The notes below the pieces were generated by a model that had not been told where the DNA came from, did not search any database, and saw only the letters and a list, made by a program, of their open reading frames with translations. A program made the translations under genes and the position numbers. From Desulfocapsa sp. (GTDB lineage Bacteria > Desulfobacterota > Desulfobulbia > Desulfobulbales > Desulfocapsaceae), in contig DAOVZA010000096.1 in NCBI GenBank assembly GCA_030635405.1, forward strand, positions 1-7,170: 7,170 nt of DNA, read 5' to 3'. This document shows positions 1 to 5,691 of the stretch, one piece after another. Each line of letters begins with the position of its first letter. The first letter of the stretch is position 1.

Positions 1-1
1 A

Positions 2-1030
2 ACCAAAGATTCCACTGAACACAAGATGGCTTCCGATGCGGCAAGTGCTGCGACAGATGCATCTCAAATCGGTTCCAGGATGTTGAGTTACGTTGGACAA
101 CAACAACTGAAACTTCAGACTGTTCCTTTAGAGGTACTTGTGAAGGAAAGTTTTTCTACGTTTAAAAAAAGCTTGAATCCGATTATTTCTCTAAAGTTCA
201 CTCCACCAGAACGTCCACTATACTGTTCAATCGACCAGAGCCAGATAAAAGAAGTAATAGAAAGTGTACTTACAAATGCTATTGAATCTCTTAATAATAC
301 GGCAGGTAAAATTGAAATATCTTTTAGCAGTGATCAGTTTTCCATGGATTCTGTCCCTGTTATTTTTCATAACGATGAACTCAAAGATAAAGACTATATC
401 TTTTGCCAGATAAAAGACTCTGGACATGGCATCAGCCAAGAGAATCTATTACGAATTTTCGAACCTTTTTTCACAACCAGATTTGTTGGTAGAGGACTCG
501 GTCTTGCCTTGACTGTTGGCATTATGCAGTCACACCATGGGGCTATAACTGTTGAAAGTTCATCCGAAGGAACCACTGTCAGGGTGCTCCTACCGGAATC
601 CCCAGCTCCTGAAGAAAACGACTCTCCTTTTGAAGGTATTCAGAATGCCTTTGTACAGCAACTTTCAGGAGACATCCTGCTTGCAGACGATGAAGAGATG
701 GTTCTTGATGTTGGAAGAAACATGCTTGAGCTATTAGGCCTTACAGTGCACACAGCCCAAAATGGCCAGGAAGCTGTTGATACCATCCGTGAAAACAATA
801 TCGTTTTCAACATCGTAATACTTGACGTATCAATGCCTGAGATGGATGGAATTGAGGCGATGAAAACAATCAGAAAAATTAATCCAGACTTACCTGTACT
901 ATTGAGCAGTGGCTATTCTGAAGAGGATCTTTCCATTAAAGACAATCAGGAAAACCAACCTGATGGCTTCTTAACAAAACCGCTCCAGCTATCTGACATT
1001 AAATCTACTTTACAGAAGATATTGTCCTGA
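2..1030 (+). CDS. Hybrid sensor histidine kinase, C-terminal part (ATPase + receiver), 5' truncated by window edge
   Basis: This is the catalytic end of a membrane or cytosolic two-component hybrid kinase. The reading frame is open to the window edge, so the Met at 26 is probably internal; residues below are counted from it. The stretch around residues 14-40 looks like the end of a dimerisation helix, and the H-box His must lie upstream. The HATPase domain spans about 65-190: N-box Asn84, a DSGHG G1 box at Asp131, the FEPFFTT F-box at 145-151 and a GRGLGLA G2 box at 155-161. A receiver domain spans about 215-334: acidic Asp221/Asp222, phospho-acceptor Asp267 in LDVSMPEMDG, Ser294/295, and Lys318 followed by Pro. 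All key residues are present, so this copy looks functional. Sensor domain and signal are unknown. Its last 148 bp recur at 2768-2915. Hybrid kinases of this architecture are common in Desulfobacterota (recalled, not searched). Confidence 0.93.
   Translation, partial: TKDSTEHKMASDAASAATDASQIGSRMLSYVGQQQLKLQTVPLEVLVKESFSTFKKSLNPIISLKFTPPERPLYCSIDQSQIKEVIESVLTNAIESLNNTAGKIEISFSSDQFSMDSVPVIFHNDELKDKDYIFCQIKDSGHGISQENLLRIFEPFFTTRFVGRGLGLALTVGIMQSHHGAITVESSSEGTTVRVLLPESPAPEENDSPFEGIQNAFVQQLSGDILLADDEEMVLDVGRNMLELLGLTVHTAQNGQEAVDTIRENNIVFNIVILDVSMPEMDGIEAMKTIRKINPDLPVLLSSGYSEEDLSIKDNQENQPDGFLTKPLQLSDIKSTLQKILS
883..1030 (+). repeat. Direct repeat copy A: 3' end of the kinase gene
   Basis: These 148 bases, covering the last third of the receiver domain and the stop codon, match 2768-2915 without gaps and with 8 substitutions (about 95% identity). 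Similarity starts abruptly at 883 and fades within about 11 bases after the stop codon. This copy keeps the intact receiver residues and is taken as the parental-type version. Confidence 0.95.
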
Positions 1031-1047
1031 GATTACGCGAGCCCTAG

Positions 1048-1067
1048 ATTTCCACCTACGTGGGAAT
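1048..1067 (+). repeat. REP-like palindromic hairpin after the kinase gene
   Basis: An 8-bp stem with one G-U pair closes on the 4-base loop CTAC, starting 17 bases after the kinase stop codon. The sequence resembles a decayed copy of the common proteobacterial palindrome of the type ATTCCCGCCTACGCGGGAATGAC (family resemblance recalled). It has no following T-run, so it is a poor intrinsic terminator. It may still protect the mRNA 3' end or weaken read-through. Confidence 0.5.
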
Positions 1068-1395
1068 AACAGAGCATAAATTATTTAAGTTCTCATCGTC
1101 TGGGGCAGAGGAGAATGTGGAAATGATTAGGGATGAGTGCCCAAGCAAAGCAGTCAGTCTTTGTTTCTACTAATAGGTCAAAAAATTTCCTGTTCAACAA
1201 TTAAACAACGTCCCCTTACCCTGCCCTTCTCTTCTTTTAGTTTGCCGCTGGAGCTGAAGACAAAAAAGTGGCACTTCAAGACCTGCCCCCGTCTTTTGTG
1301 TGCCCCCGTCTTTTGTGCTTATACGTTCAATCTATTGGATAGAATACCCACAACACACGTCACGGCCAAGCTGAAAGGCGTTAAAATTGTAGATT
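1068..1395. other. Intergenic stretch with no supported gene
   Basis: A stop-free plus-strand frame runs through here into the XRE gene. It has no ribosome binding site at its start, its translation is low-complexity and unlike any family I recognise, and it includes a 17-bp tandem duplication. The XRE gene has a good start with a Shine-Dalgarno at 1444-1452. I therefore read this stretch as noncoding, possibly degenerate repeat or mobile-element debris; the pyrimidine-rich section from about 1205 to 1245 has no clear function. Confidence 0.6.
1284..1317 (+). repeat. Perfect 17-bp tandem duplication
   Basis: The unit TGCCCCCGTCTTTTGTG occurs twice back to back (1284-1300 and 1301-1317) with no mismatch. 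The preceding text GGCACTTCAAGACC resembles sequence often seen around dispersed repeats and transposase remnants in related bacteria (a weak recollection). Perfect identity suggests recent slippage or a mobile-element footprint. It lies about 80 bases before the promoter of the XRE module and has no visible coding role. Confidence 0.85.
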
Positions 1396-1422
1396 TTGAC
1401 ACAATAATGGATATACTATTCA
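1396..1422 (+). promoter_or_regulatory. Candidate promoter of the XRE-small protein-HNH operon
   Basis: A consensus -35 hexamer TTGACA lies at 1396-1401 in AT-rich DNA 57 bases before the XRE start codon. The -10 is less certain. TATTCA at 1417-1422 leaves a 15-bp spacer; TATACT at 1412-1417 has the better hexamer but lies only 10 bp from that -35. This is the only convincing promoter-like region before the module. The exact start of transcription cannot be set from sequence alone. Confidence 0.4.
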
Positions 1423-1424
1423 TT
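1406..1424. promoter_or_regulatory. Imperfect dyad, candidate operator for the XRE regulator
   Basis: The 19-bp sequence AATGGATATACTATTCATT has mirrored half-sites of the form AATG-N-ATA and TAT-N-CATT around a 3-bp centre (7 of 8 positions paired per arm). It overlaps the candidate -10 region. XRE-family regulators of small modules commonly bind such dyads in their own promoter and repress it, so autoregulation is a reasonable inference. A second, shorter symmetric GTTAAAC follows at 1428-1434. Confidence 0.35.
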
Positions 1425-1457
1425 AAAGTTAAACACAATGGCCAAAGAGGTGTGAAT

Positions 1458-1819
1458 ATGACGATAGCAGACCGCATAAAGCAATTAAGACAAGAAAGGC
1501 AATGGACTCAGGCAGAACTTGCCGAGAAAATAGGCATTAAGCAGAAACAAATATCTGCATATGAACGAGGTGTTAATTCACCATCAACAGATTTTCTAAT
1601 TAAAATTGCTGGCGCGTTGGTGTAACGTTAGACTTCTTGGCCTTTGCCGTTAAAGGGCAGACAGCGAAACTCAATATTCAGGACAGGGAACTTTTAAAAA
1701 AATTTGAAATGGTCGACAGTCTATCTGAGGAAGAAAAAGGATTAGCAAAGGAAATCTTGGATCTTGTTATTTTAAAGCATAAGTTCCAGGAGATTGCCGC
1801 CATAGGAGGTACTCACTAA
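1458..1819 (+). pseudogene. XRE-family transcriptional regulator, split by a one-base frameshift
   Basis: The ATG at 1458 follows an AGAGGTG Shine-Dalgarno. The first 54 residues form a complete Cro/C1-type helix-turn-helix (WTQAELAEKIGIKQKQISAYERG, helices 2-3 at about residues 16-38). Frame is then lost and a TAA occurs at 1623-1625. Reading resumes in another frame as GVTLDFLAF, exactly the continuation expected for this family, through a helical acidic tail to the TAA at 1817-1819. One missing G near 1619-1621 explains the break; restoring it gives a 120-residue protein. A ribosomal -1 slip at this site would yield the same residues, but no slippery heptamer is visible, so mutation or sequencing error is likelier. 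The 55-residue fragment keeps the DNA-binding domain but lacks the presumed dimerisation tail. The stop overlaps the next start by one base. Probable role when intact: repressor of this operon. Confidence 0.85.
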
Positions 1820-2058
1820 TGGAAATAGCAAGGGCGTATGAGGAAGTTGTAAATTTTATCGCAACTCAAACACCTCACAGTTCACTAATGGCTTTTCATC
1901 CCTCGGATCAAGCGAAAGGCCGTGTGATGGAACTGGTTCACAAGGAAAAGGAAAGTGGTCTGGTAGCAGATGAACAATCTGAACTCGATCATTACTTGCA
2001 GCTAGAACACCTTATGAGATTGGCAAAAGCGCGCGCAAAACAAAACAGCATAGAATGA
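1819..2058 (+). CDS. Small protein of unknown function, partner of the HNH endonuclease
   Basis: This is a 79-residue acidic, mostly helical soluble protein with no signal peptide or membrane segment. Its ATG shares a base with the XRE stop codon, and its own TGA overlaps the HNH start (ATGA), so its translation is coupled on both sides. The C-terminal part carries the motif ELDHYLQLEHLMRLAKARA at about residues 55-73. I recall this motif in short hypothetical proteins encoded directly before HNH nucleases in cyanobacteria and other bacteria. Molecular function is not established. By position it could be an inhibitor or antitoxin for the nuclease, or a folding or targeting partner. It is intact, although the regulator before it is broken. 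Confidence is high that it is a gene, low on what it does. Confidence 0.85.
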   Translation: MEIARAYEEVVNFIATQTPHSSLMAFHPSDQAKGRVMELVHKEKESGLVADEQSELDHYLQLEHLMRLAKARAKQNSIE

Positions 2059-2483
2059 CATATATTAGCGTAAAAACACGCCAGCTTATCGCTCAGCGAG
2101 CTGAATTTCGGTGTGAATATTGTCTGATCCACGAGGAAGATACTTTTTTTGGTTGTGAAATTGATCACATTATCAGTAAAAAGCATGGTGGGGGCAACGA
2201 TCTCGAGAATCTGGCGTATGCCTGTTTATTTTGTAACCGTCACAAGGGGACTGATGTTGGCTCTATTCATCCGACCACAGGTGAACTGATCAGGCTTTTT
2301 AATCCACGTAAAGATCATTGGGATAAGCATTTTCAGCTAAATGGTGCGACAATTAAACCCTTGACCGACATCGGGGAAATAACTGTTCGTCTTTTTGCAC
2401 TCAACAATCAAGAACGCCTTCTTGAACGTGACGCTCTCGTTTCCACCGGAGCATATCCAGCTCCCAAACCATTCAAACAGTAA
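2055..2483 (+). CDS. HNH endonuclease (beta-beta-alpha metal, zinc-ribbon type)
   Basis: This is a complete 142-residue HNH nuclease. Four cysteines in two CxxC pairs (Cys20/Cys23 and Cys57/Cys60) should hold the structural zinc. The catalytic core is Asp37-His38 in EIDHI, Asn52 in DLENLAYAC, and His63 in CNRHKG, the usual HNH spacing. Family knowledge predicts a Mg2+-dependent DNA nick or cut near the His38/His63 pair; the target is unknown. The C-terminal 80 residues (GSIHPTTGELIRLFNPR and onward) are typical of the short stand-alone HNH proteins found with a small partner gene, and differ from homing or restriction HNH enzymes with extra DNA-binding domains. The start overlaps the preceding stop codon as ATGA. 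No methyltransferase or transposase adjoins it, so restriction is unlikely; a toxin-antitoxin-like or defence role is a hypothesis. Confidence 0.93.
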   Translation: MTYISVKTRQLIAQRAEFRCEYCLIHEEDTFFGCEIDHIISKKHGGGNDLENLAYACLFCNRHKGTDVGSIHPTTGELIRLFNPRKDHWDKHFQLNGATIKPLTDIGEITVRLFALNNQERLLERDALVSTGAYPAPKPFKQ

Positions 2484-2767
2484 CAATAATGGCTTACGCT
2501 TGCTTGAAAACGCGATGGAACTAACTCTTTCCTTACGGCAGCGCTCCGTCTAAACTTGGGTGGTAGAGCAGAGTTTCCGGGTGCTTTGTCGGACCGCTAC
2601 CTTGTCCGGGTTCCGGGGGAGCCCCACGTTGGGTTGGACATTTGGCGCAGACCGAAAAAAACCGGACTGCTCAAGGGAGGCGGTTCCGTTACAGCCTTGC
2701 CTGACAGTGCTCCACCACCCACCCGTGCGCTCGAAGTTCGGTGGTTATTCCGGTTCCTGCCCTTTCT
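2484..2767. repeat. GC-rich foldback-like intergenic element with inverted repeat at 2557-2569 / 2709-2721
   Basis: There is no supported gene here. From about 2540 the DNA is clearly richer in G and C than either flank. Two 13-bp arms, TGGGTGGTAGAGC (2557-2569) and GCTCCACCACCCA (2709-2721), are inverted copies with one mismatch. Between them are smaller hairpins: GCAGACCG/CGGACTGC at 2647-2654 and 2663-2670 (7 of 8 paired, A-rich loop), CGGAC/GTCCG near 2590-2608, and GGGG-AG-CCCC at 2616-2625. The 165-base unit can thus fold on itself like a nonautonomous mobile element or structured intergenic repeat. It resembles dispersed intergenic repeats I associate with Desulfobacterales, but I cannot name a family. 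Frames running through it lack ribosome binding sites and continue only by chance into the kinase fragment. Confidence 0.5.
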
Positions 2768-2915
2768 TCCAGACCTACCTGTACTATTGAGCAGCGACTA
2801 TTCTGAAGAGGATCTTTCCATTAAAAGCAATCAGGAAAACCAACCTGACGGCTTCTTAACAAAACTGCTCCAGCTATCTGACATTAAAGCTACTTTACAG
2901 AAGATATTGTCCTGA
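2768..2915 (+). pseudogene. Hybrid kinase 3' fragment, receiver-domain tail (direct repeat copy B)
   Basis: This encodes the last 48 residues of the same receiver domain as the gene ending at 1030, with the same stop codon. It begins abruptly at 2768 with no start codon or ribosome binding site, has no phospho-acceptor region, and cannot make a functional receiver. Eight substitutions separate it from copy A. Two hit positions that matter in receivers: the Gly after the conserved Ser pair became Asp (codon 2796-2798), and the Pro after the conserved Lys became Leu (codon 2865-2867). It is a decaying remnant of a duplication or recombination event, in the same orientation as copy A, so the two form 148-bp direct repeats around the XRE-HNH module. 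Confidence 0.9.
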
Positions 2916-2950
2916 AATTAAGCAAGTCTCCATAATAGATGGTGCATCAT

Positions 2951-2976
2951 GTCATCCCCTCCGACGCGTGAATGAC
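2951..2976. repeat. Degenerate palindrome between convergent units
   Basis: GTCATCC at 2951-2957 and GAATGAC at 2970-2976 are inverted with one mismatch. They flank a GC-rich centre, in the style of the widespread GTCATTCCCGC...GCGGGAATGAC repeat. It lies between the kinase remnant (plus strand) and the end of the GcvT-SHMT gene (minus strand). No T-run follows in either direction, so it is not a convincing intrinsic terminator. No better terminator for the minus-strand operon is visible within 2916-3013. Confidence 0.35.
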
Positions 2977-3013
2977 GGACATAGGCTGGTCTTGTACGTA
3001 GTTGGTTCTTATT

Positions 3014-5665
3014 TTATAAAAATGAAGCAAAGGACTGCAACCCTTCCGGAAAATCTTTTTCCTCAAAGCAGTAGTGCATTTCGAGAAACTTCCCTCTAAA
3101 GGATTTGATTTTATCTTTAATATTGGAATCATTTTTCAAAAGATCTGCCATTAAAGAGGCTAGTTCCTGGAAATCAGTTGGTTTCATGCCAAAACGTGTC
3201 ATCTCAGAGACGCCTAATCGTAATGCACCGGATGCAGTAAATCCCTCTTCAACCGGAGTTGCCTGATAGTTAACAATTATATTGTTCTCTTCCATCATTT
3301 TGGCGACCTTTGCACCTTTTCCATAACCCACATGCACAAGAACCTGATGTGTTTCAGTAAAACTGATTTCAGGATCTCCAGCCACATCAAGACCTTCATC
3401 TTTTAGTGCCAGAGCAAATGCTTTTGCATTCTCAAGAACCGCCTTTTGGTATTCATCCTTAAAATGATTCATTTCGTAGGCTGAAAAGAGAAGTCCGGTC
3501 ATGGTTCCAAGATGATGATTACTGACACTACCGGGAAAGGTTCGTCGTTGTATCGCTTCCCAAAGTTCATAGTTCAGTTCATCGTCTGCAAAGTCAGAGG
3601 CGATAACACCACGCTGGGTTCCAAAAAACGTTTTATGAGTTGAACCAGTGACAATATGGGCGCCCTCCTGCAAGGGTGATTGAAAATGTTCTCCGTAAAG
3701 ACCTAAAACATGAGCCATGTCATACATCACGATGCACGATGGTGCATATTCATCAACAAATGCTCTAATCTCCTGTACCGGCTCTTTGTGAATAACCATA
3801 CTCTTACCGAGGATGATTAATTCGGGCTGTTGTTCCTTTATGATGTCTCTACAGGCCTTAACATCTATCTTGTATGGATTCTCAGGTAAAACCGGAAAAT
3901 TAATAACCGCAGCCTTCTCTGTTTGAGGGTCCCTTGCCACAAAATCACGCAGAGCCCCCATGGGCTGTGCACTGAGATGACCACCTTTAACAATATGGTT
4001 ATTGAGGATTTTACCAATTCGATGCTGCTTACTTTTTCTGTCTGCCCTGTTCAAAAAATCCACAAGAGCACTGAAACAGGCAGTATTGGCCATCTGGCCT
4101 GATATCACCCTTGATTCAACATTCTTACAATTGAAATAATGTTGAAATTCTTTATTTAGCAGTTCTTCAACTTCCTCAATAAAGTCTGTCCCTTGATAAT
4201 AGAAAACATCCTCGGAGGAGAAGGCTTTAAGTTCCCTGTGCTCTGCGTATCTGTTAACTGGATCTGTAATTGACAACATTCTTGAAAGGTAGGACTGTGA
4301 CATCTCAGAAGGTATTAAGTTAATACATTCCCTCTGACGCCAGTTGTGGTTCTCAAGTGTCTTTTGAAGAAGAGTCGTGGCCTGACTTTTCATATCTGTG
4401 GTCTTCTTGGCCGGCTTGCTTACTTTAAGTTGATCGTGGAGAATAGCTCGGACATAAGGTGGTGCCTGAGAACTCATGTGATAGGGGACGACCACAACAC
4501 TGCATCGTTTATTGCGTATTTCAATTTCGAGACTATCACCACTTCTGATACTGGAATCAATGAGTGCTAAAGCAATAGGTCTTCTCTTCACCTTGCTTTC
4601 AAATTCACCATCAAGCCCCCTACCCAACGACAGTCTATAGGGAACACTTGTTCCACTGGTAAGATATCCAACCTGCGTGTCACCACAGAAAACCTTATGC
4701 CCTTCTCTGCCTATTCCCTTTCCTGTTATGGCAATTGGCATAACCATTCTGGGTAGGCCACTAATATCAGAGTAATCGTGGTCAAGAATTCTTTTGAATG
4801 CTGACTGCTGTTTTAAAAGAGCCGTTTTGCCGATAAAATCTCCTTTGAGCGCAGAGAAACTTACGGCAAATTTTGAAAGTTTGGAGGCAAAAAGAGGAAT
4901 CTCTTTGTCGTCATGATCAATACCGAGTTCATGGCCATACAAAGGAAGGCAGGATTCAAGACGAAGAGTGTCTCTTGCTCCAAGTCCAATGGGAGCGGCA
5001 CCTTTTTCAATGAGCAGATCCCATACTTGGCAGGCATCTTTATTTTCAACAAAAAGCTCAAAGCCGATGGGTTCACCAGTATATCCGGTTCTGGCAAGCA
5101 GTACTTCAATGCCTTCAATTTGAACAATGCTGAGATGATTTCTTGCCGGTTCCGGAAGAGTAGATTCATCACTGACAATCTCTTCCACAATCGTCTTGGT
5201 GAATGGCCCCTGAAGTGAAATCATAGCCACATCAGATGTCCTGTCATCCATTTCAACATTTGGGTATTCTTTTATAACTTCTTTAAGATGGACGAGATCT
5301 TTCTCCCTGTTGGATGCATTCACCACCAAAAGATACTCATCCTCTTTGAACCTGTATAAGTAGGCATCGTCAAAAGCACCACCATTCTCATTTTGAATGA
5401 GCGTGTACTGACTCTCTCCCACCACAAGTGCCTGCGCATTATTGGTCAATACATGCTGCAAGAAGGGAATGGTATCGCTTCCTTTTAAAAACAATCTTCC
5501 CATATGAGAAACATCGAACATTCCGGCTTTTTCCCTGGTGGCCATATGCTCTTTGAGGATTCCATCGGGATATTGAATGGGCATTTCCCATCCACCGAAT
5601 TCAACTAATGTGGCGCCGAGTTTTTCATGTTGTTCAAAGAATATGGTTCTATTGAGAGTAGTCAT
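3014..5665 (-). CDS. Fused glycine-cleavage T protein (aminomethyltransferase) and serine hydroxymethyltransferase
   Basis: This is one 883-residue cytosolic protein with two enzymes in line. Residues 1-395 are GcvT, which takes the aminomethyl group from lipoyl-GcvH to form 5,10-methylene-tetrahydrofolate and ammonia. Evidence is the N-terminal GGWEMPIQY, the Asp99-Asp100 pair that contains the catalytic Asp, VVNASN at 114-119, RTGYTGE at 192-198 and GLGARDTLRLE around Arg231. A linker of about 30 residues precedes residues 425-883, a PLP-dependent SHMT: LIPSE with Glu454, NRYAE at 471-475, GGHLS near 561-565, YDMAH with Asp649 and His652, PLP lysine Lys678 in STHK, and substrate-carboxylate Arg816 in SGALRLG. 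Each half is near its family's full length. I chose the ATG at 5665, where GcvT homology begins; an in-frame TTG at 5677 would add four residues but has no Shine-Dalgarno. The gene starts 26 bases after lpd. The fusion could pass the methylene group from one site to the other. Confidence 0.93.
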   Translation of the reverse strand: MTTLNRTIFFEQHEKLGATLVEFGGWEMPIQYPDGILKEHMATREKAGMFDVSHMGRLFLKGSDTIPFLQHVLTNNAQALVVGESQYTLIQNENGGAFDDAYLYRFKEDEYLLVVNASNREKDLVHLKEVIKEYPNVEMDDRTSDVAMISLQGPFTKTIVEEIVSDESTLPEPARNHLSIVQIEGIEVLLARTGYTGEPIGFELFVENKDACQVWDLLIEKGAAPIGLGARDTLRLESCLPLYGHELGIDHDDKEIPLFASKLSKFAVSFSALKGDFIGKTALLKQQSAFKRILDHDYSDISGLPRMVMPIAITGKGIGREGHKVFCGDTQVGYLTSGTSVPYRLSLGRGLDGEFESKVKRRPIALALIDSSIRSGDSLEIEIRNKRCSVVVVPYHMSSQAPPYVRAILHDQLKVSKPAKKTTDMKSQATTLLQKTLENHNWRQRECINLIPSEMSQSYLSRMLSITDPVNRYAEHRELKAFSSEDVFYYQGTDFIEEVEELLNKEFQHYFNCKNVESRVISGQMANTACFSALVDFLNRADRKSKQHRIGKILNNHIVKGGHLSAQPMGALRDFVARDPQTEKAAVINFPVLPENPYKIDVKACRDIIKEQQPELIILGKSMVIHKEPVQEIRAFVDEYAPSCIVMYDMAHVLGLYGEHFQSPLQEGAHIVTGSTHKTFFGTQRGVIASDFADDELNYELWEAIQRRTFPGSVSNHHLGTMTGLLFSAYEMNHFKDEYQKAVLENAKAFALALKDEGLDVAGDPEISFTETHQVLVHVGYGKGAKVAKMMEENNIIVNYQATPVEEGFTASGALRLGVSEMTRFGMKPTDFQELASLMADLLKNDSNIKDKIKSFRGKFLEMHYCFEEKDFPEGLQSFASFL

Positions 5666-5691
5666 ATGTATATCCAAAAGGGTTAAAAGCC

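Noticed and set aside
1137..1457. In-frame N-terminal extension of the XRE gene (start at 1137)
   Set aside because: There is no Shine-Dalgarno at 1137 and the translation is unlike any family. It crosses a perfect tandem repeat and the likely promoter. XRE homology begins at the well-placed ATG at 1458.
1637..1819. Independent small gene after the XRE stop codon
   Set aside because: It begins at a TTG with no Shine-Dalgarno, and its sequence is the natural continuation of the XRE protein after a one-base frameshift.
2541..2767. Integron attC site or group II intron fragment
   Set aside because: The core-site consensus of attC and the domain V/VI signature of group II introns were not found; only generic inverted repeats are visible.
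2556..2915. 119-codon plus-strand frame joining the GC-rich element to the kinase tail
   Set aside because: It starts at a TTG without a ribosome binding site. The first 70 residues have no recognisable fold and only the last 48 are kinase-derived; this is a chance in-frame join to a pseudogene.
2916..3013. Intrinsic terminator for the minus-strand operon
   Set aside because: The palindrome present is imperfect, and no T-run follows it in the minus-strand direction.
4346..5218. Plus- and minus-strand frames of 74-109 codons inside the GcvT-SHMT gene
   Set aside because: They are out-of-frame or antisense shadows of a strongly conserved coding region, without ribosome binding sites.
5666..5677. 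TTG start adding four residues to the GcvT-SHMT fusion
   Set aside because: No Shine-Dalgarno precedes it, and GcvT homology begins at the ATG at 5665.
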